The notes under the pieces: generated by a model
Told to the model about the DNA's origin: nothing
The model's database searches: none
Seen by the model: the letters and a program-made list of their open reading frames with translations, nothing else
Assembly (NCBI RefSeq): GCF_000739375.1
Contig: NZ_CP006704.1
Coordinates: forward strand, 1,240,001-1,304,000
DNA from: Comamonas testosteroni TK102
Lineage (GTDB): Bacteria > Pseudomonadota > Gammaproteobacteria > Burkholderiales > Burkholderiaceae_C
Direction: 5' to 3'
DNA: 64,000 nucleotides
In this document: positions 8,691-17,549 of the stretch, one piece after another
Position numbering within the stretch: the stretch's first letter is position 1
How the letters are laid out: each line of letters opens with the position of its first letter
Position numbers and translations under genes: made by a program

Positions 8691-9059
8691 CTATGCTAGC
8701 AGCAGGGCTGCGACCACGTTGCGGCCTTCGCTGGCCAGAACGTTATAGGTGCGGCAGGCCGATGCGGTGTCCATGCTCTCCAGGCCAATGCGTTTGGCGA
8801 TCAGCGGCTTGAGCCAGGCCACAGGCGGAAAACGGTTCTTGCTGCCGCTGCCGAAGAGCACGACTTCCGCATCCAGCTTGGCAAGTTCCTCGAAATGCTC
8901 GGCCGTCAGGTCTTCGAAGCGGGTGCAGTTCCACTCGGTCAGCAGGCCGCGGGCTCCGACCAGCAGACTGGTTTCATGGTTTTGCTTGTCAACGGCGATC
9001 CAGCCCGGGCCATAGCCTGTGATGGTTTGCGCATCGGATTTGTCTGCATGAAATTTCAT
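8691..9059 (-). CDS. Mth938-like domain-containing protein (DUF498)
   Basis: 122-residue protein of the Mth938/DUF498 family (related to NDUFAF3 of mitochondria); molecular role not established. Seen are the segments ITGYGPGWIAVD, LLVGARGLLTEWNC and DAEVVLFGSGSKNRFPP, then the closing STASACRTYNVLASEGRNV-like stretch (here MDTASACRTYNVLASEGR) that is characteristic of the family. The start MKFHADKSD was chosen as the first ATG before the conserved core; longer starts would run toward the divergent alaA promoter region. Confidence 0.87.
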   Translation of the reverse strand: MKFHADKSDAQTITGYGPGWIAVDKQNHETSLLVGARGLLTEWNCTRFEDLTAEHFEELAKLDAEVVLFGSGSKNRFPPVAWLKPLIAKRIGLESMDTASACRTYNVLASEGRNVVAALLLA

Positions 9060-9225
9060 GATGGAGAGTGTGCGTAATCGGTGCGCTGGACGGGTGCGAT
9101 GGCTGCTGTCTCCATACAGAGAGGGTGGGGACATTGCTGCAGCGCGGAACTGTGCTTAAATTATAGGTTTCACCATGGCATTTAATACGCCCTGGCGTGC
9201 CTGAAATCCTTTTGTATTGATTCGC

Positions 9226-10515
9226 ATGAAAACCGTTCAAAAATCCGCCAAATTAGCAAACGTCTGTTACGACATCCGCGGGCCGATCATGGACGCGGCG
9301 AAGAAGATGGAGGACGACGGCCAGAAGATCATCAAGCTCAACATCGGCAATCTGGCCGTGTTCGGCTTCGATGCTCCCGAGGAAGTGCAGCAGGACATGA
9401 TCCGCAACCTTCCCAACTCGGCAGGCTACTCCGACAGCAAGGGCATCTTCGCGGCGCGCAAGGCCGTGATGCACGAAACCCAGCGTCAGGGCATCAAGGG
9501 CGTGACACTGGACGATATCTATCTGGGCAACGGTGCTTCGGAGCTGATCAGCCTGGCCACCAACGCGCTGCTGGACAACGGCGACGAGATGCTGCTGCCT
9601 GCGCCCGACTATCCGCTGTGGACGGCTGCCACCAGCCTGTCCGGCGGCACGCCCGTGCATTACATGTGCGATGAGTCCAATGGCTGGATGCCCAATATGG
9701 ACGACATCCGCGCCAAGATCACGCCGCGCACCAAGGGCATCGTCGTCATCAACCCCAACAACCCCACGGGTGCGCTTTACTCCAGGGAGCTGCTGCTGCA
9801 GATCGTGGAGCTGGCGCGCGAGCATGGCCTGGTCATCTTTGCGGACGAGGTCTACGACAAGGTGCTGTACGAGGATGCCAAGCACACGCCGCTGGGCAGC
9901 CTGTCCATCGATGTGCTGACCATCACCTTCAATTCCCTCTCCAAGGCCTATCGCTCGTGCGGCTACCGTGCCGGATGGATGGTGATCTCGGGCGACAAAA
10001 AGCCCGCCAAGGATTACATCGAGGGCCTGAACATGCTCTCCAATATGCGCCTGTGCGCCAATGTGCCCGGCCAATGGGCGGTGCAGACGGCACTGGGCGG
10101 TCATCAGAGCATCGATGCTCTGGTGCAGGAGGGCGGTCGACTGCGCGTGCAGCGCGATCTGGCCTGGGAGCTGATCAACGCCATTCCCGGCGTGAGCTGC
10201 GTCAAGCCTCAGGGCGCGCTGTACATGTTCCCGCGCCTGGATCCCGCCGTCTATCCGATCCAGGACGACCAGGAGTTCTTCCTCGAAGTGCTGCAGGAAA
10301 CCAAGGTCATGCTGGTGCAGGGCACGGGTTTCAACTGGCCCGAGCCTGACCACTTCCGCATCGTGTTCCTGCCGCATGAGGCAGATCTGCGCGAGGCCAT
10401 CAACCGGCTGGCAGCCTTCCTCGAGAAGTACCGCAAGCGCCATGGCACGGACAAGCCCAAGGCAGTGCCGGCAGAAAAGGCACTCAAGCCTGCCAAGGCT
10501 GAGAAAGCCGCGTAA
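9226..10515 (+). CDS. alaA: Alanine transaminase AlaA-type, class I/II aminotransferase
   Basis: PLP enzyme that moves amino groups between glutamate and pyruvate, giving alanine. The 429-residue protein matches AlaA in IRGPIMDAAKKMEDDG, LNIGNLAVFGFDAPEEV, the NPNNPTGALYS motif and the PLP lysine in NSLSKAYR (Lys240), followed by the phosphate-binding arginine in GYRAGW. The last 25 residues form a lysine/alanine-rich tail beyond the usual end. ATG at 9226 begins MKTVQKS. It lies upstream of hom and thrC, an arrangement I know from other Burkholderiales; a repeat copy separates it from hom. Confidence 0.92.
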   Translation: MKTVQKSAKLANVCYDIRGPIMDAAKKMEDDGQKIIKLNIGNLAVFGFDAPEEVQQDMIRNLPNSAGYSDSKGIFAARKAVMHETQRQGIKGVTLDDIYLGNGASELISLATNALLDNGDEMLLPAPDYPLWTAATSLSGGTPVHYMCDESNGWMPNMDDIRAKITPRTKGIVVINPNNPTGALYSRELLLQIVELAREHGLVIFADEVYDKVLYEDAKHTPLGSLSIDVLTITFNSLSKAYRSCGYRAGWMVISGDKKPAKDYIEGLNMLSNMRLCANVPGQWAVQTALGGHQSIDALVQEGGRLRVQRDLAWELINAIPGVSCVKPQGALYMFPRLDPAVYPIQDDQEFFLEVLQETKVMLVQGTGFNWPEPDHFRIVFLPHEADLREAINRLAAFLEKYRKRHGTDKPKAVPAEKALKPAKAEKAA

Positions 10516-10521
10516 CTTATC

Positions 10522-10569
10522 TTTTTGATAGCTGGTGGCGCTTGATTTTCAAGCGCTCAGCGCTTTTTT
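10522..10569. repeat. Palindromic intergenic repeat, copy 2
   Basis: TTTTTGATAGCTGGTGGCG followed by the perfect hairpin GCGCTTGA/TCAAGCGC (10538-10556) and CAGCGCTTTTTTG. It ends 13 bases before the hom start codon. With the T-run it could also act as a weak terminator after alaA. Confidence 0.75.
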
Positions 10570-10582
10570 GACCTTAGAACTT

Positions 10583-11917
10583 ATGAAACCCATCCAAGTA
10601 GGCCTGTTGGGCATTGGCACCGTAGGCAGCGGTACTTTCAATGTGCTGGAACGCAATCAAGACGAGATTCGCCGTCGTGCGGGTCGCGGCATTGAAATTA
10701 CCATGGTCGCCGACTTGGATACCGAACGCGCCAGGAGCGTGGTGGGTGACAAGGTCAAGGTGGTCGGCGACGCGCGTGAAGTCATCGCCAACCCCGATAT
10801 CGATGTGGTGGTCGAGCTGATCGGCGGCTACGGCATTGCCAAGGCCCTGGTGCTGGAAGCCATCGCGGCCGGCAAGCATGTGGTGACCGCCAACAAGGCC
10901 CTGCTGGCCGTGCACGGCACGGAAATCTTCAAGGCTGCGGCCGAGAAGGGCGTGATGGTGGCCTATGAAGCCGCCGTGGCCGGTGGCATTCCCATCATCA
11001 AGGCCCTGCGTGAAGGCCTGACCGCCAACTCCATCCAGTGGGTGGCCGGCATCATCAACGGTACGACCAACTTCATCCTGTCCGAAATGCGCGACAAGGG
11101 CCTGGACTTCGACGTGGTGCTCAAGGAAGCACAGCGTCTGGGCTACGCCGAAGCCGACCCCACCTTCGACATCGAGGGTGTGGACGCTGCCCACAAGGCC
11201 ACGCTGATGAGCGCGATTGCCTTCGGCATTCCCGTGCAGTTCGACAAGGCCTATGTGGAAGGCATCACCAAGCTGGCCGGCGTCGATATCCGTTACGCCG
11301 AGCAACTGGGCTACCGCATCAAGCTGCTGGGCATCACCAAGCGCACGGACAAGGGCATCGAGCTGCGCGTGCACCCCTCGCTGGTGCCTTCCAAGCGTTT
11401 GATTGCCAATGTGGAAGGCGCGATGAACGCCGTGGTGGTGAACGGCGATGCCGTGGGCACCACGCTGTACTACGGCAAGGGCGCCGGGTCCGAGCCCACC
11501 GCCTCCGCCGTGGTGGCCGACCTAGTGGATATCGCCCGCATGGACGGCTCCGATCCTGCCCACCGCGTGCCTGCGCTGGCCTTCCAGAGCAGCAGCCTGG
11601 CTGCCGCCGGCAGCGAGCTGCCCGTGCTGCCCATGGCCGAGGTCGTGACCAGCTACTACCTGCGCATCCGCGTGGCTGACGAAGCCGGAGTGCTGGCCAA
11701 GATCACCGGCTTGCTGGCCGGTGCCGGCATCAGCATCGATGCGGTGCTGCAGCGCGAGGCCGACGAAGTGGGCGGCGAAGGCTCGACCCAGACCGACCTG
11801 ATCATCCTCACGCACGACACGCGCGAAGGGGATATGGACAAGGCGCTGGCCGAAATCCAGGGTCTGCCCACGGTGCTGGCTCCCATCACCCGCATCCGCA
11901 AGGAAGAGCTGAACTAA
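10583..11917 (+). CDS. hom: Homoserine dehydrogenase with ACT domain
   Basis: Reduces aspartate semialdehyde to homoserine, the branch point to threonine and methionine. The 444-residue product has the NAD(P)-binding start QVGLLGIGTVGSGTF (residues 5-18), the catalytic core with AAVAGGIPIIKALREGL and GIINGTTNFILSEM, and a C-terminal ACT domain (about residues 360-440, YYLRIRVADEAGVLAKITGLL) expected to bind threonine for feedback inhibition. MKPIQVGLL is the usual start, but there is no Shine-Dalgarno sequence; the repeat copy ends just upstream. Its terminator lies inside the next gene. Confidence 0.97.
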   Translation: MKPIQVGLLGIGTVGSGTFNVLERNQDEIRRRAGRGIEITMVADLDTERARSVVGDKVKVVGDAREVIANPDIDVVVELIGGYGIAKALVLEAIAAGKHVVTANKALLAVHGTEIFKAAAEKGVMVAYEAAVAGGIPIIKALREGLTANSIQWVAGIINGTTNFILSEMRDKGLDFDVVLKEAQRLGYAEADPTFDIEGVDAAHKATLMSAIAFGIPVQFDKAYVEGITKLAGVDIRYAEQLGYRIKLLGITKRTDKGIELRVHPSLVPSKRLIANVEGAMNAVVVNGDAVGTTLYYGKGAGSEPTASAVVADLVDIARMDGSDPAHRVPALAFQSSSLAAAGSELPVLPMAEVVTSYYLRIRVADEAGVLAKITGLLAGAGISIDAVLQREADEVGGEGSTQTDLIILTHDTREGDMDKALAEIQGLPTVLAPITRIRKEELN

Positions 11918-11927
11918 GGACTTGAGC

Positions 11928-13205
11928 ATGTACCGTCGCACTCAAAGCGGTTTATTCCCTGTTCAGTGCGGTGTCGGTATTGCAAACTCCTTCAAAGGCT
12001 GGCGCCCTATGGCGCCAGCCTTTTTGCTTTTGGTGGCAGCGGGTGCGCAAGCGGCGCCCGTCGATGTCTATCGTGGCACGCTGGGCGGCTCGGCGGTGGT
12101 GATGGAGCTGGGCAAGCCGGGTGAGGATGGTGAACGCCAGGGGCGCTATTTCTATCTGCGGCATGGAGTGGATATTCCGCTGCGGGGCGCGCTGAATGCG
12201 CTGTCTGAGGCGCGTCCTTTGAATAACGACTGGGCGCGTGAAAGCGGCGGCGAGCCTCCCGTGTTGACCGACTCCCAACAGCGCCGCATCGTTTGGCAGC
12301 TGCGCCAGCAAGGCAATGCTTTGGCAGGTGAATGGGTGGATGATATTCATGGCAAAAAACTGCCGCTAGCCCTTACCCATATTGCGCAGTACGACCCTGA
12401 AAAGATAGCGCCATTCGGTGTGGAGGCCGTGACGTTGGCGATTGTGCAAGGTGCGGACAGCGGTATTGCATCGGGCGTTGCCATCTCGGCGCAGGCCACG
12501 CCCTACGACTATCTGAAAGTGGCCGAGCAAAAGCTGGAGCAGGGCAAGGAAGTGGTGGTCAGCCCCATGCTGGCCTGGAGGCCGGTGCGCGACGCGCGTA
12601 CCCAGTTCTGGTATCCGCGCCTCACGCGCCATCCGGATGCCAAAATTCTGGCGCAGACCAATACCGTTCTGGAGCAGCGCCACTGGGGCATGAGTCTGGA
12701 GGCGCTGGCCTGTGTGGGCTCGATCTACCAGAACGCTGGCCCGGCGGCAGGCTCACTGGGGGACTTCAATAACGAGTCGATCAAGGTGACGTACCTCTCA
12801 AGCGCCTTGATGAGTGTGGTGGAGTCCGGTTCAACCGGTTGCGGCGGCGCGCACCCCAACAATCATTACGACCCCTTTGTGCTGGATTTGCTGCGGGGCG
12901 GCTATATGGACTTCACCCGCCTGCTCAAGGACGTGAAATATGGCGAGTACAAGCTGGAATACGGTGATCGGCTGTCACGTTTTCTGAGCAAGGCAGTGAG
13001 CCGGTATTCCGAGGATGACAAGGAGTGCACCGAGCTCCTGCCTCAGTACATGGCGCTGATGTTCGACAAGCCCGACAAGATGAGTTTTGTGATTTCAGGC
13101 ATAGGCCATGCCATGGGAGTGTGCCTGGGCAGCGGCGTCAGTGTCCCGTTCAAGGAACTGAAGCCCTATATCAAGCCGGGGGCGCAGCGCTATTTCCAAC
13201 CCTGA
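11928..13205 (+). CDS. Secreted protein of unknown function
   Basis: I do not recognise the family. Starting at ATG 11928 (TAAGGA seven bases upstream) the product has 425 residues. An N-terminal stretch with K and R residues, then APAFLLLVAAGAQA (about 29-42), looks like a signal peptide cleaved before APVDVYRG. The mature protein repeats no known motif; it begins with a predicted beta-rich part (YRGTLGGSAVVMELGKPGE) and has four or five cysteines in its second half (ALACVGSIY, STGCGGAH, KECTELL, GVCLGSG) that could form disulfides in the periplasm. An alternative ATG at 12009 lies in the loop of a terminator hairpin and would leave a signal peptide without positive charge. Confidence 0.75.
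   Translation: MYRRTQSGLFPVQCGVGIANSFKGWRPMAPAFLLLVAAGAQAAPVDVYRGTLGGSAVVMELGKPGEDGERQGRYFYLRHGVDIPLRGALNALSEARPLNNDWARESGGEPPVLTDSQQRRIVWQLRQQGNALAGEWVDDIHGKKLPLALTHIAQYDPEKIAPFGVEAVTLAIVQGADSGIASGVAISAQATPYDYLKVAEQKLEQGKEVVVSPMLAWRPVRDARTQFWYPRLTRHPDAKILAQTNTVLEQRHWGMSLEALACVGSIYQNAGPAAGSLGDFNNESIKVTYLSSALMSVVESGSTGCGGAHPNNHYDPFVLDLLRGGYMDFTRLLKDVKYGEYKLEYGDRLSRFLSKAVSRYSEDDKECTELLPQYMALMFDKPDKMSFVISGIGHAMGVCLGSGVSVPFKELKPYIKPGAQRYFQP
11994..12025 (+). terminator. Strong intrinsic terminator, probably of hom, inside the next reading frame
   Basis: A perfect 13-bp stem AAAGGCTGGCGCC / GGCGCCAGCCTTT with a CTAT loop (12007-12010), running into TTTTTGCTTTT. It starts 76 bases after the hom stop codon and overlaps codons of the signal-peptide region of 11928-13205. 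Confidence 0.88.
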
Positions 13206-13360
13206 GTCCCCGTCGGCGCGATATGAGGCAATGGCGTTGGCCGGTCTCTGCATTCGCGCGCAGTCACATCGGGCTTGCTGACCGATAATGACTAGCTTGG
13301 CGGCACGACTTCTGTCCGTTTGGCTGCTGGTTCCGAATTTTAGTTTTTGGCGAGTTTGAG

Positions 13361-14785
13361 ATGCTGTATCTGTCCACCCGCGGCCATGCTGACCGCAAGC
13401 GTTTTTGCGACATTTTGCTCGAAGGTCTGGCTCCCGATGGCGGCCTGTACCTGCCCGTCGAGTATCCCCGGATCGACGATGCCAAGCTGAGCCAGCTGCG
13501 CGAGACGCTGGCCACCAAGGGCTATGCGGCCCTGGCCTTCGAGATTCTGTCGCTCTACATTGACGACATTCCGGCCGAAGATCTTCGCGCCCTGTGTGCC
13601 AAGACCTATACCAAGGAAGTCTTTGGCAGCGACGCCATCGTGCCCGTGCGCCAGCTTGACGGCGTGCTGCACATCGAAGCCCTGTCCAACGGCCCCACGC
13701 TGGCCTTCAAGGACATGGCCATGCAGCTGCTGGGCAATCTGTTCGAGTACGAACTGGCCCGCCGCAACGAGGAGCTGAATATCCTGGGTGCCACCAGCGG
13801 GGACACCGGCAGCGCGGCCGAGTACGCCATGCGCGGCAAGAAGGGCGTGCGCGTCTTCATGACCAGCCCCCACGGCCGCATGAGCCCCTTCCAGCAGGCG
13901 CAGATGTTCAGCCTGCAGGACGAGAACATTCACAACATCGCCATCGAAGGTGTGTTCGACGACTGCCAGGACATCGTCAAGGCCGTCTCCAACGACCACG
14001 CCTTCAAGGCCCAGTACAAGATCGGTACGGTCAACTCCATCAACTGGGCACGTCTGCTGGCCCAGGTGGTCTACTACTTTGCCGGCTATCTGCAGGCCAC
14101 CCGCTCCAATGACCAGAAGGTCAGCTTCACCGTGCCTTCCGGCAACTTCGGCAATATCTGCGCAGGCCATGTGGCGCGCCAGATGGGCCTGCCGATCGCC
14201 AAGCTGGTGGTGGCCACCAACGAAAACGATGTGCTGGACGAGTTCTTCCGCACCGGCGTCTACCAAGTGCGAGGCTCGGCCAATACCTACGAGACATCGA
14301 GCCCCTCGATGGACATCTCCAAGGCCAGCAATTTCGAGCGCTTTGTGTTCGACCTGGTGGGCCGCGACGGCGTGCGCACCCGGCAGCTGTTCGCCGAAGG
14401 CGTGGCCAAGGCGGGCAAGTTCGATCTGAGCACAGATCCCGCCTTCAAGGATGCGGCTGGCAAGTATGGTTTTGTGAGCGGCAAGAGCACCCATGCCGAC
14501 CGTCTGGCCACCATCAAGGACACTTTCGAGCGCTTTGGTCAGATGATCGACACCCATACCGCCGACGGCGTGAAGGTGGCGCGCGAGCATCTGGGTGCCG
14601 AGCCCATGCTGGTGCTGGAAACCGCTCTGCCCATCAAGTTTGCGGCAACGATCGAAGAAGCATTGGGCCGCCAGCCCGACCGTCCCGCCAAGTTCAACGG
14701 CATCGAAGACCTGCCCAAGCGTGTGGTCGTCATGGCCTCCGACGTGGACCAGGTCAAGGCCTTTATTGCCGAAAACTGCAAATAA
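13361..14785 (+). CDS. thrC: Threonine synthase
   Basis: PLP enzyme converting O-phosphohomoserine to threonine. The 474-residue protein has the family start MLYLSTRGH, the PLP lysine in TLAFKDMAMQ (Lys117), the serine/threonine-rich phosphate site ATSGDTGSAAEYAM and VPSGNFGNICAGHVA. It belongs to the long (fungal/gram-negative) type. It acts after Hom; the usual kinase step (ThrB) is not in this window. The preceding gene for a secreted protein separates it from hom, where many relatives have hom and thrC adjacent. Confidence 0.97.
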   Translation: MLYLSTRGHADRKRFCDILLEGLAPDGGLYLPVEYPRIDDAKLSQLRETLATKGYAALAFEILSLYIDDIPAEDLRALCAKTYTKEVFGSDAIVPVRQLDGVLHIEALSNGPTLAFKDMAMQLLGNLFEYELARRNEELNILGATSGDTGSAAEYAMRGKKGVRVFMTSPHGRMSPFQQAQMFSLQDENIHNIAIEGVFDDCQDIVKAVSNDHAFKAQYKIGTVNSINWARLLAQVVYYFAGYLQATRSNDQKVSFTVPSGNFGNICAGHVARQMGLPIAKLVVATNENDVLDEFFRTGVYQVRGSANTYETSSPSMDISKASNFERFVFDLVGRDGVRTRQLFAEGVAKAGKFDLSTDPAFKDAAGKYGFVSGKSTHADRLATIKDTFERFGQMIDTHTADGVKVAREHLGAEPMLVLETALPIKFAATIEEALGRQPDRPAKFNGIEDLPKRVVVMASDVDQVKAFIAENCK

Positions 14786-14806
14786 AGCCTTGCGGCGTTA
14801 AGCTTG

Positions 14807-14842
14807 AAAAGCACCTGTGGCTTGGCGACAGGTGCTTTTTTC
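14807..14842 (+). terminator. Intrinsic terminator after thrC
   Basis: Stem AAAAGCACCTGT / ACAGGTGCTTTT with a nine-base loop, followed by T and CTTTG. Ends the alaA-hom-thrC region. Confidence 0.9.
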
Positions 14843-14849
14843 TTTGAAT

Positions 14850-14898
14850 AAAATAGTCGCTATTCGCTTATTCATCAAGCGTTAGTAGCTATCAAAAT
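14850..14898. repeat. Palindromic intergenic repeat, copy 3
   Basis: AAAATAGTCGCTATTCGCTT, then ATTCATC, then AAGCGTTAGTAGCTATCAAA: the best right arm among the seven copies. It ends 15 bases before the mobB start codon. Confidence 0.8.
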
Positions 14899-14913
14899 TA
14901 TATTGAAATCAAG

Positions 14914-15456
14914 ATGAAGGTCATAGGCTTTGCCGGATATTCGGGCGCGGGCAAGACGGCCCTGGTCGAGGCGCTGGTGATGCTGATGAGGCAGCGCGGG
15001 CTGCGGGTCTCGGTCATCAAGCATGCCCACCATGACTTTGATGTGGATCGCGAAGGCAAGGACAGCTGGCGCCACCGCAAGGCAGGAGCCTACGAGGTGC
15101 TGCTCGCGTCCGACAGGCGCATGGCGCTGATGCGCGAATACGAGCAGCCTGCGCAGCCCAGCGTGCACGACATGCTGGCGCAGCTGGACCCCAGCGTGGA
15201 TTGGGTGCTGGTCGAAGGCTTCAAGCACGGCGAGCTGCCCAAGATCGAGGTCTGGCGGTTGCAGCAGGACAGGCTGGACAAGGGCAAGAGCCTGGAGCCG
15301 CTGTTTGCGCACGACCCTCGGGTGCTGGCCGTGGCCACCGATGCAGCCCGGGATCTGCCGCAAACGCCGGTCCAGCCCGTGCTGGACCTGAACCAGCCCC
15401 GGCTTGTGCTGCAATGGCTGCTTGCACATTCGGATTCTCTGCAATACAAGAACTAA
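14914..15456 (+). CDS. mobB: Molybdopterin-guanine dinucleotide biosynthesis adaptor MobB
   Basis: GTP-binding protein that assists attachment of GMP to molybdopterin. The 180-residue product begins MKVIGFAGYSGAGKTALVE with a P-loop (GYSGAGKT, residues 8-15), then the conserved SVIKHAHHDFDVDREGKDSW and RHRKAGAYEVLLAS segments of MobB, and WVLVEGFKHGELPKIEVWR. No Shine-Dalgarno is visible; the ATG follows the repeat arm at once. First of three Moco genes (mobB, moeA, moaD), 14 bases before moeA. Confidence 0.93.
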   Translation: MKVIGFAGYSGAGKTALVEALVMLMRQRGLRVSVIKHAHHDFDVDREGKDSWRHRKAGAYEVLLASDRRMALMREYEQPAQPSVHDMLAQLDPSVDWVLVEGFKHGELPKIEVWRLQQDRLDKGKSLEPLFAHDPRVLAVATDAARDLPQTPVQPVLDLNQPRLVLQWLLAHSDSLQYKN

Positions 15457-15470
15457 GGAAAGACACAGCA

Positions 15471-16727
15471 ATGCAAGCACCACAGACGCCCCGCAAGCCG
15501 CTCAAGCCTCTGGATGAAGCCCTGCAGGAGCTGCTGGCCCATGCCCGGCCCCAGGCCGGCGCACAGCTGGTGGACACCTTTGATGCCGATGGCCGCGTGC
15601 TGCTGCAGGCAGCCGTCTCGCCGCTGCAGGTGCCGCCTCAGGATAACTCGGCCATGGATGGCTATGCAGTGCGCGCCGCTGAATGCGCGGGCGGCATGGC
15701 GGTGCTGCCGGTGTCGCAGCGCATTCCCGCCGGCACCTCGCCTGAGGCCCTGGCTGCAGGCTCCGTCGCCCGCATCTTCACGGGCGCGCCCGTGCCGGCC
15801 GGGGCCGATGCCATCGTCATGCAGGAAGACTGCGAGCTGCTCGAAGACGGCCGCGTGCGCATCAAGGCCGAGCCCCGTGCCGGGCAGTGGATTCGCCGCG
15901 CGGGCGAGGACATCACGCAGGGAGCGACCGTGATCGAGGCCGGCACGCGCCTCACGCCGGCCCACCTGGGTCTGGCCGCCAGCATGGGCTTTGCCCGCCT
16001 GCAGGTGGCACGCAAGCCGCGTGTGGCCTTGTTCTCCACCGGCGATGAACTGGTCATGCCCGGCACCGTCGCTCCGCAGGACATGCCTGCGGGCAGCATC
16101 TACAACAGCAACCGCTTCTTCTTGCGTGCATTGCTGTTGCGCATGGGCTGCGAGGTGACGGATCTGGGCATTGTTCCCGACGACCGCGAGGCCACGATTG
16201 CCGCACTGGCCGATGCCGCCATGGACCACGATGTGATCGTCACCAGCGGCGGCGTCTCCGTGGGCGAGGAAGACCATATCAAGCCTGCCGTGCAGGAGCT
16301 GGGGCAGCTGGATCTCTGGCAGATCAGCATCAAGCCTGGCAAGCCTTTTGCCTATGGCCGCGTCAATCGCGAGTCCGGCACGGGCTTTGCGCATTTCATC
16401 GGGCTGCCTGGCAACCCGGTCTCCAGTTTTGTCACCTTCCAGGTGCTGGTGCGCCCCTTCCTGCTGCGTCTGCAGGGCGTGGAGAACGTGCTGCCGCGAG
16501 CCATAGAGGCGCGCGCCGATTTCGAGTGGCCAAAGGGCGACAAGCGCAGAGAGTTTCTGCGGGTGCGCTACAACGAGCGTGGGGGGCTGGAGTTGTTCAG
16601 AAACCAGAGCTCGGGGGTGCTGACTTCCACGGCCTGGGGCGATGGCGTGGTGGACAATCCCGCAGGCAGCACGATTGCCATGGGAGACAGCGTGCGCTTT
16701 ATCCCGTTTGCCGAACTCATGGGCTGA
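15471..16727 (+). CDS. moeA: Molybdopterin molybdenumtransferase MoeA
   Basis: Inserts molybdate into adenylated molybdopterin. 418 residues with the domain I pattern PPQDNSAMDGYAVRAAE, the domain with TGAPVPAGADAIVMQED, and the MogA-like domain carrying STGDELV, YNSNRFFL, VTSGGVSVGEEDH and KPGKPFAYG, then LPGNPVSSFVTF. AAGGAA lies ten bases before ATG 15471. Its stop codon overlaps the ATG of the longer possible moaD start. Confidence 0.96.
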   Translation: MQAPQTPRKPLKPLDEALQELLAHARPQAGAQLVDTFDADGRVLLQAAVSPLQVPPQDNSAMDGYAVRAAECAGGMAVLPVSQRIPAGTSPEALAAGSVARIFTGAPVPAGADAIVMQEDCELLEDGRVRIKAEPRAGQWIRRAGEDITQGATVIEAGTRLTPAHLGLAASMGFARLQVARKPRVALFSTGDELVMPGTVAPQDMPAGSIYNSNRFFLRALLLRMGCEVTDLGIVPDDREATIAALADAAMDHDVIVTSGGVSVGEEDHIKPAVQELGQLDLWQISIKPGKPFAYGRVNRESGTGFAHFIGLPGNPVSSFVTFQVLVRPFLLRLQGVENVLPRAIEARADFEWPKGDKRREFLRVRYNERGGLELFRNQSSGVLTSTAWGDGVVDNPAGSTIAMGDSVRFIPFAELMG

Positions 16728-16738
16728 TGGAGTTGGAG

Positions 16739-16993
16739 ATGAAGACCGTTACGATTCGATATTTCGCCTCGATTCGGGAGGCCCTGGGCACAGGCAGCGA
16801 AAGCCTGCAGACTCCGGCAGCCACCGTGGGAGCGTTGCGCGAGCAACTGATGAGCCGCGGCGATGCGGCTGCTCAGGCGCTGGCTGCTGGCAAGGCTGTG
16901 CGCATGGCGCTGAACCAGGATATCTGTGATGCCGATGCCGTGCTCAGCAATGGCGACGAAGTGGCGTTCTTCCCGCCTGTGACGGGCGGCTGA
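16739..16993 (+). CDS. moaD: Molybdopterin synthase small subunit MoaD
   Basis: Sulfur carrier of molybdopterin synthase; its C-terminal thiocarboxylate feeds MoaE. The 84-residue product MKTVTIRYFASIREALG ends in the required Gly-Gly (FFPPVTGG). Start 16739 has GGAG six bases upstream; ATG 16727, four codons earlier, overlaps the moeA stop and is also possible. The large subunit gene moaE is not adjacent but 4.2 kb downstream. Confidence 0.95.
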   Translation: MKTVTIRYFASIREALGTGSESLQTPAATVGALREQLMSRGDAAAQALAAGKAVRMALNQDICDADAVLSNGDEVAFFPPVTGG

Positions 16994-17089
16994 TGAGCCT
17001 TGCCGCCTGTTGCCTCAGACACCGCTGCTGTGCTGCTCCCGCCATGGTTGCGGGGTCAGCCCCTGAGTCATATATCCATCTCTAATCAC

Positions 17090-17443
17090 ATGACCGAAAC
17101 CGCCGACCCGTCCACGCCGGAAGTCAATCCCGAGATCAGCGCCCGCACCCGCAAGGCGTTGGCCCAAGCGCGTGAGCGCGGTGTCAAGCTTGGCACGGCC
17201 GGTGCGGCCAATATCCGCGCCACGGTGGAAAAGCGCAAATCGGCGGCCGATGCCTTTGCCAGACAGCATGAAGCGCTGTTTGCCGCTTTGCAGGAACAAG
17301 GACTGACCCACCGCGCCATGGCGGCCGAACTCAATGCACGGGGCATTGCGGCGGCCAAGGGCGGCGAGTGGACCCATGGTCAGGTGCAGCGCATTCTGAA
17401 CCGCTATGCGGACTGGAAGGCCGCCGAGTCGGCCCCGGCCTGA
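17090..17443 (+). CDS. Recombinase-like DNA-binding protein without catalytic domain
   Basis: 117 residues. RTRKALAQARERGVKLGTAG resembles the hinge helix that follows the catalytic domain of serine recombinases, and LNARGIAAAKGGEWTHGQVQ with ILNRY resembles the helix-turn-helix of the recombinase domain. The N-terminal catalytic domain with its active serine is absent, so this is a DNA-binding remnant or a domesticated protein, not an active recombinase. The start MTETADPST was chosen as the only ATG before the conserved part. It lies directly after moaD, at the left end of the accessory block. Confidence 0.75.
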   Translation: MTETADPSTPEVNPEISARTRKALAQARERGVKLGTAGAANIRATVEKRKSAADAFARQHEALFAALQEQGLTHRAMAAELNARGIAAAKGGEWTHGQVQRILNRYADWKAAESAPA

Positions 17444-17463
17444 GGCCGTCAGGCCGATCCCGA

Positions 17464-17493
17464 GCCGTGCTGCGTCTGCTGCAGGGCTTTTTT
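17464..17493 (+). terminator. Weak terminator after the recombinase-like gene
   Basis: GCCGTGCTGC / GCTGCAGGGC stem with two mismatches, a GTCT loop and a run of six T. It lies between convergent genes. Confidence 0.45.
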
Positions 17494-17549
17494 GATGGGA
17501 CAGCAGAGAGGCTGTCAGGCCACGCGGCGCGCAGGCGGCAGCTCGGGGT

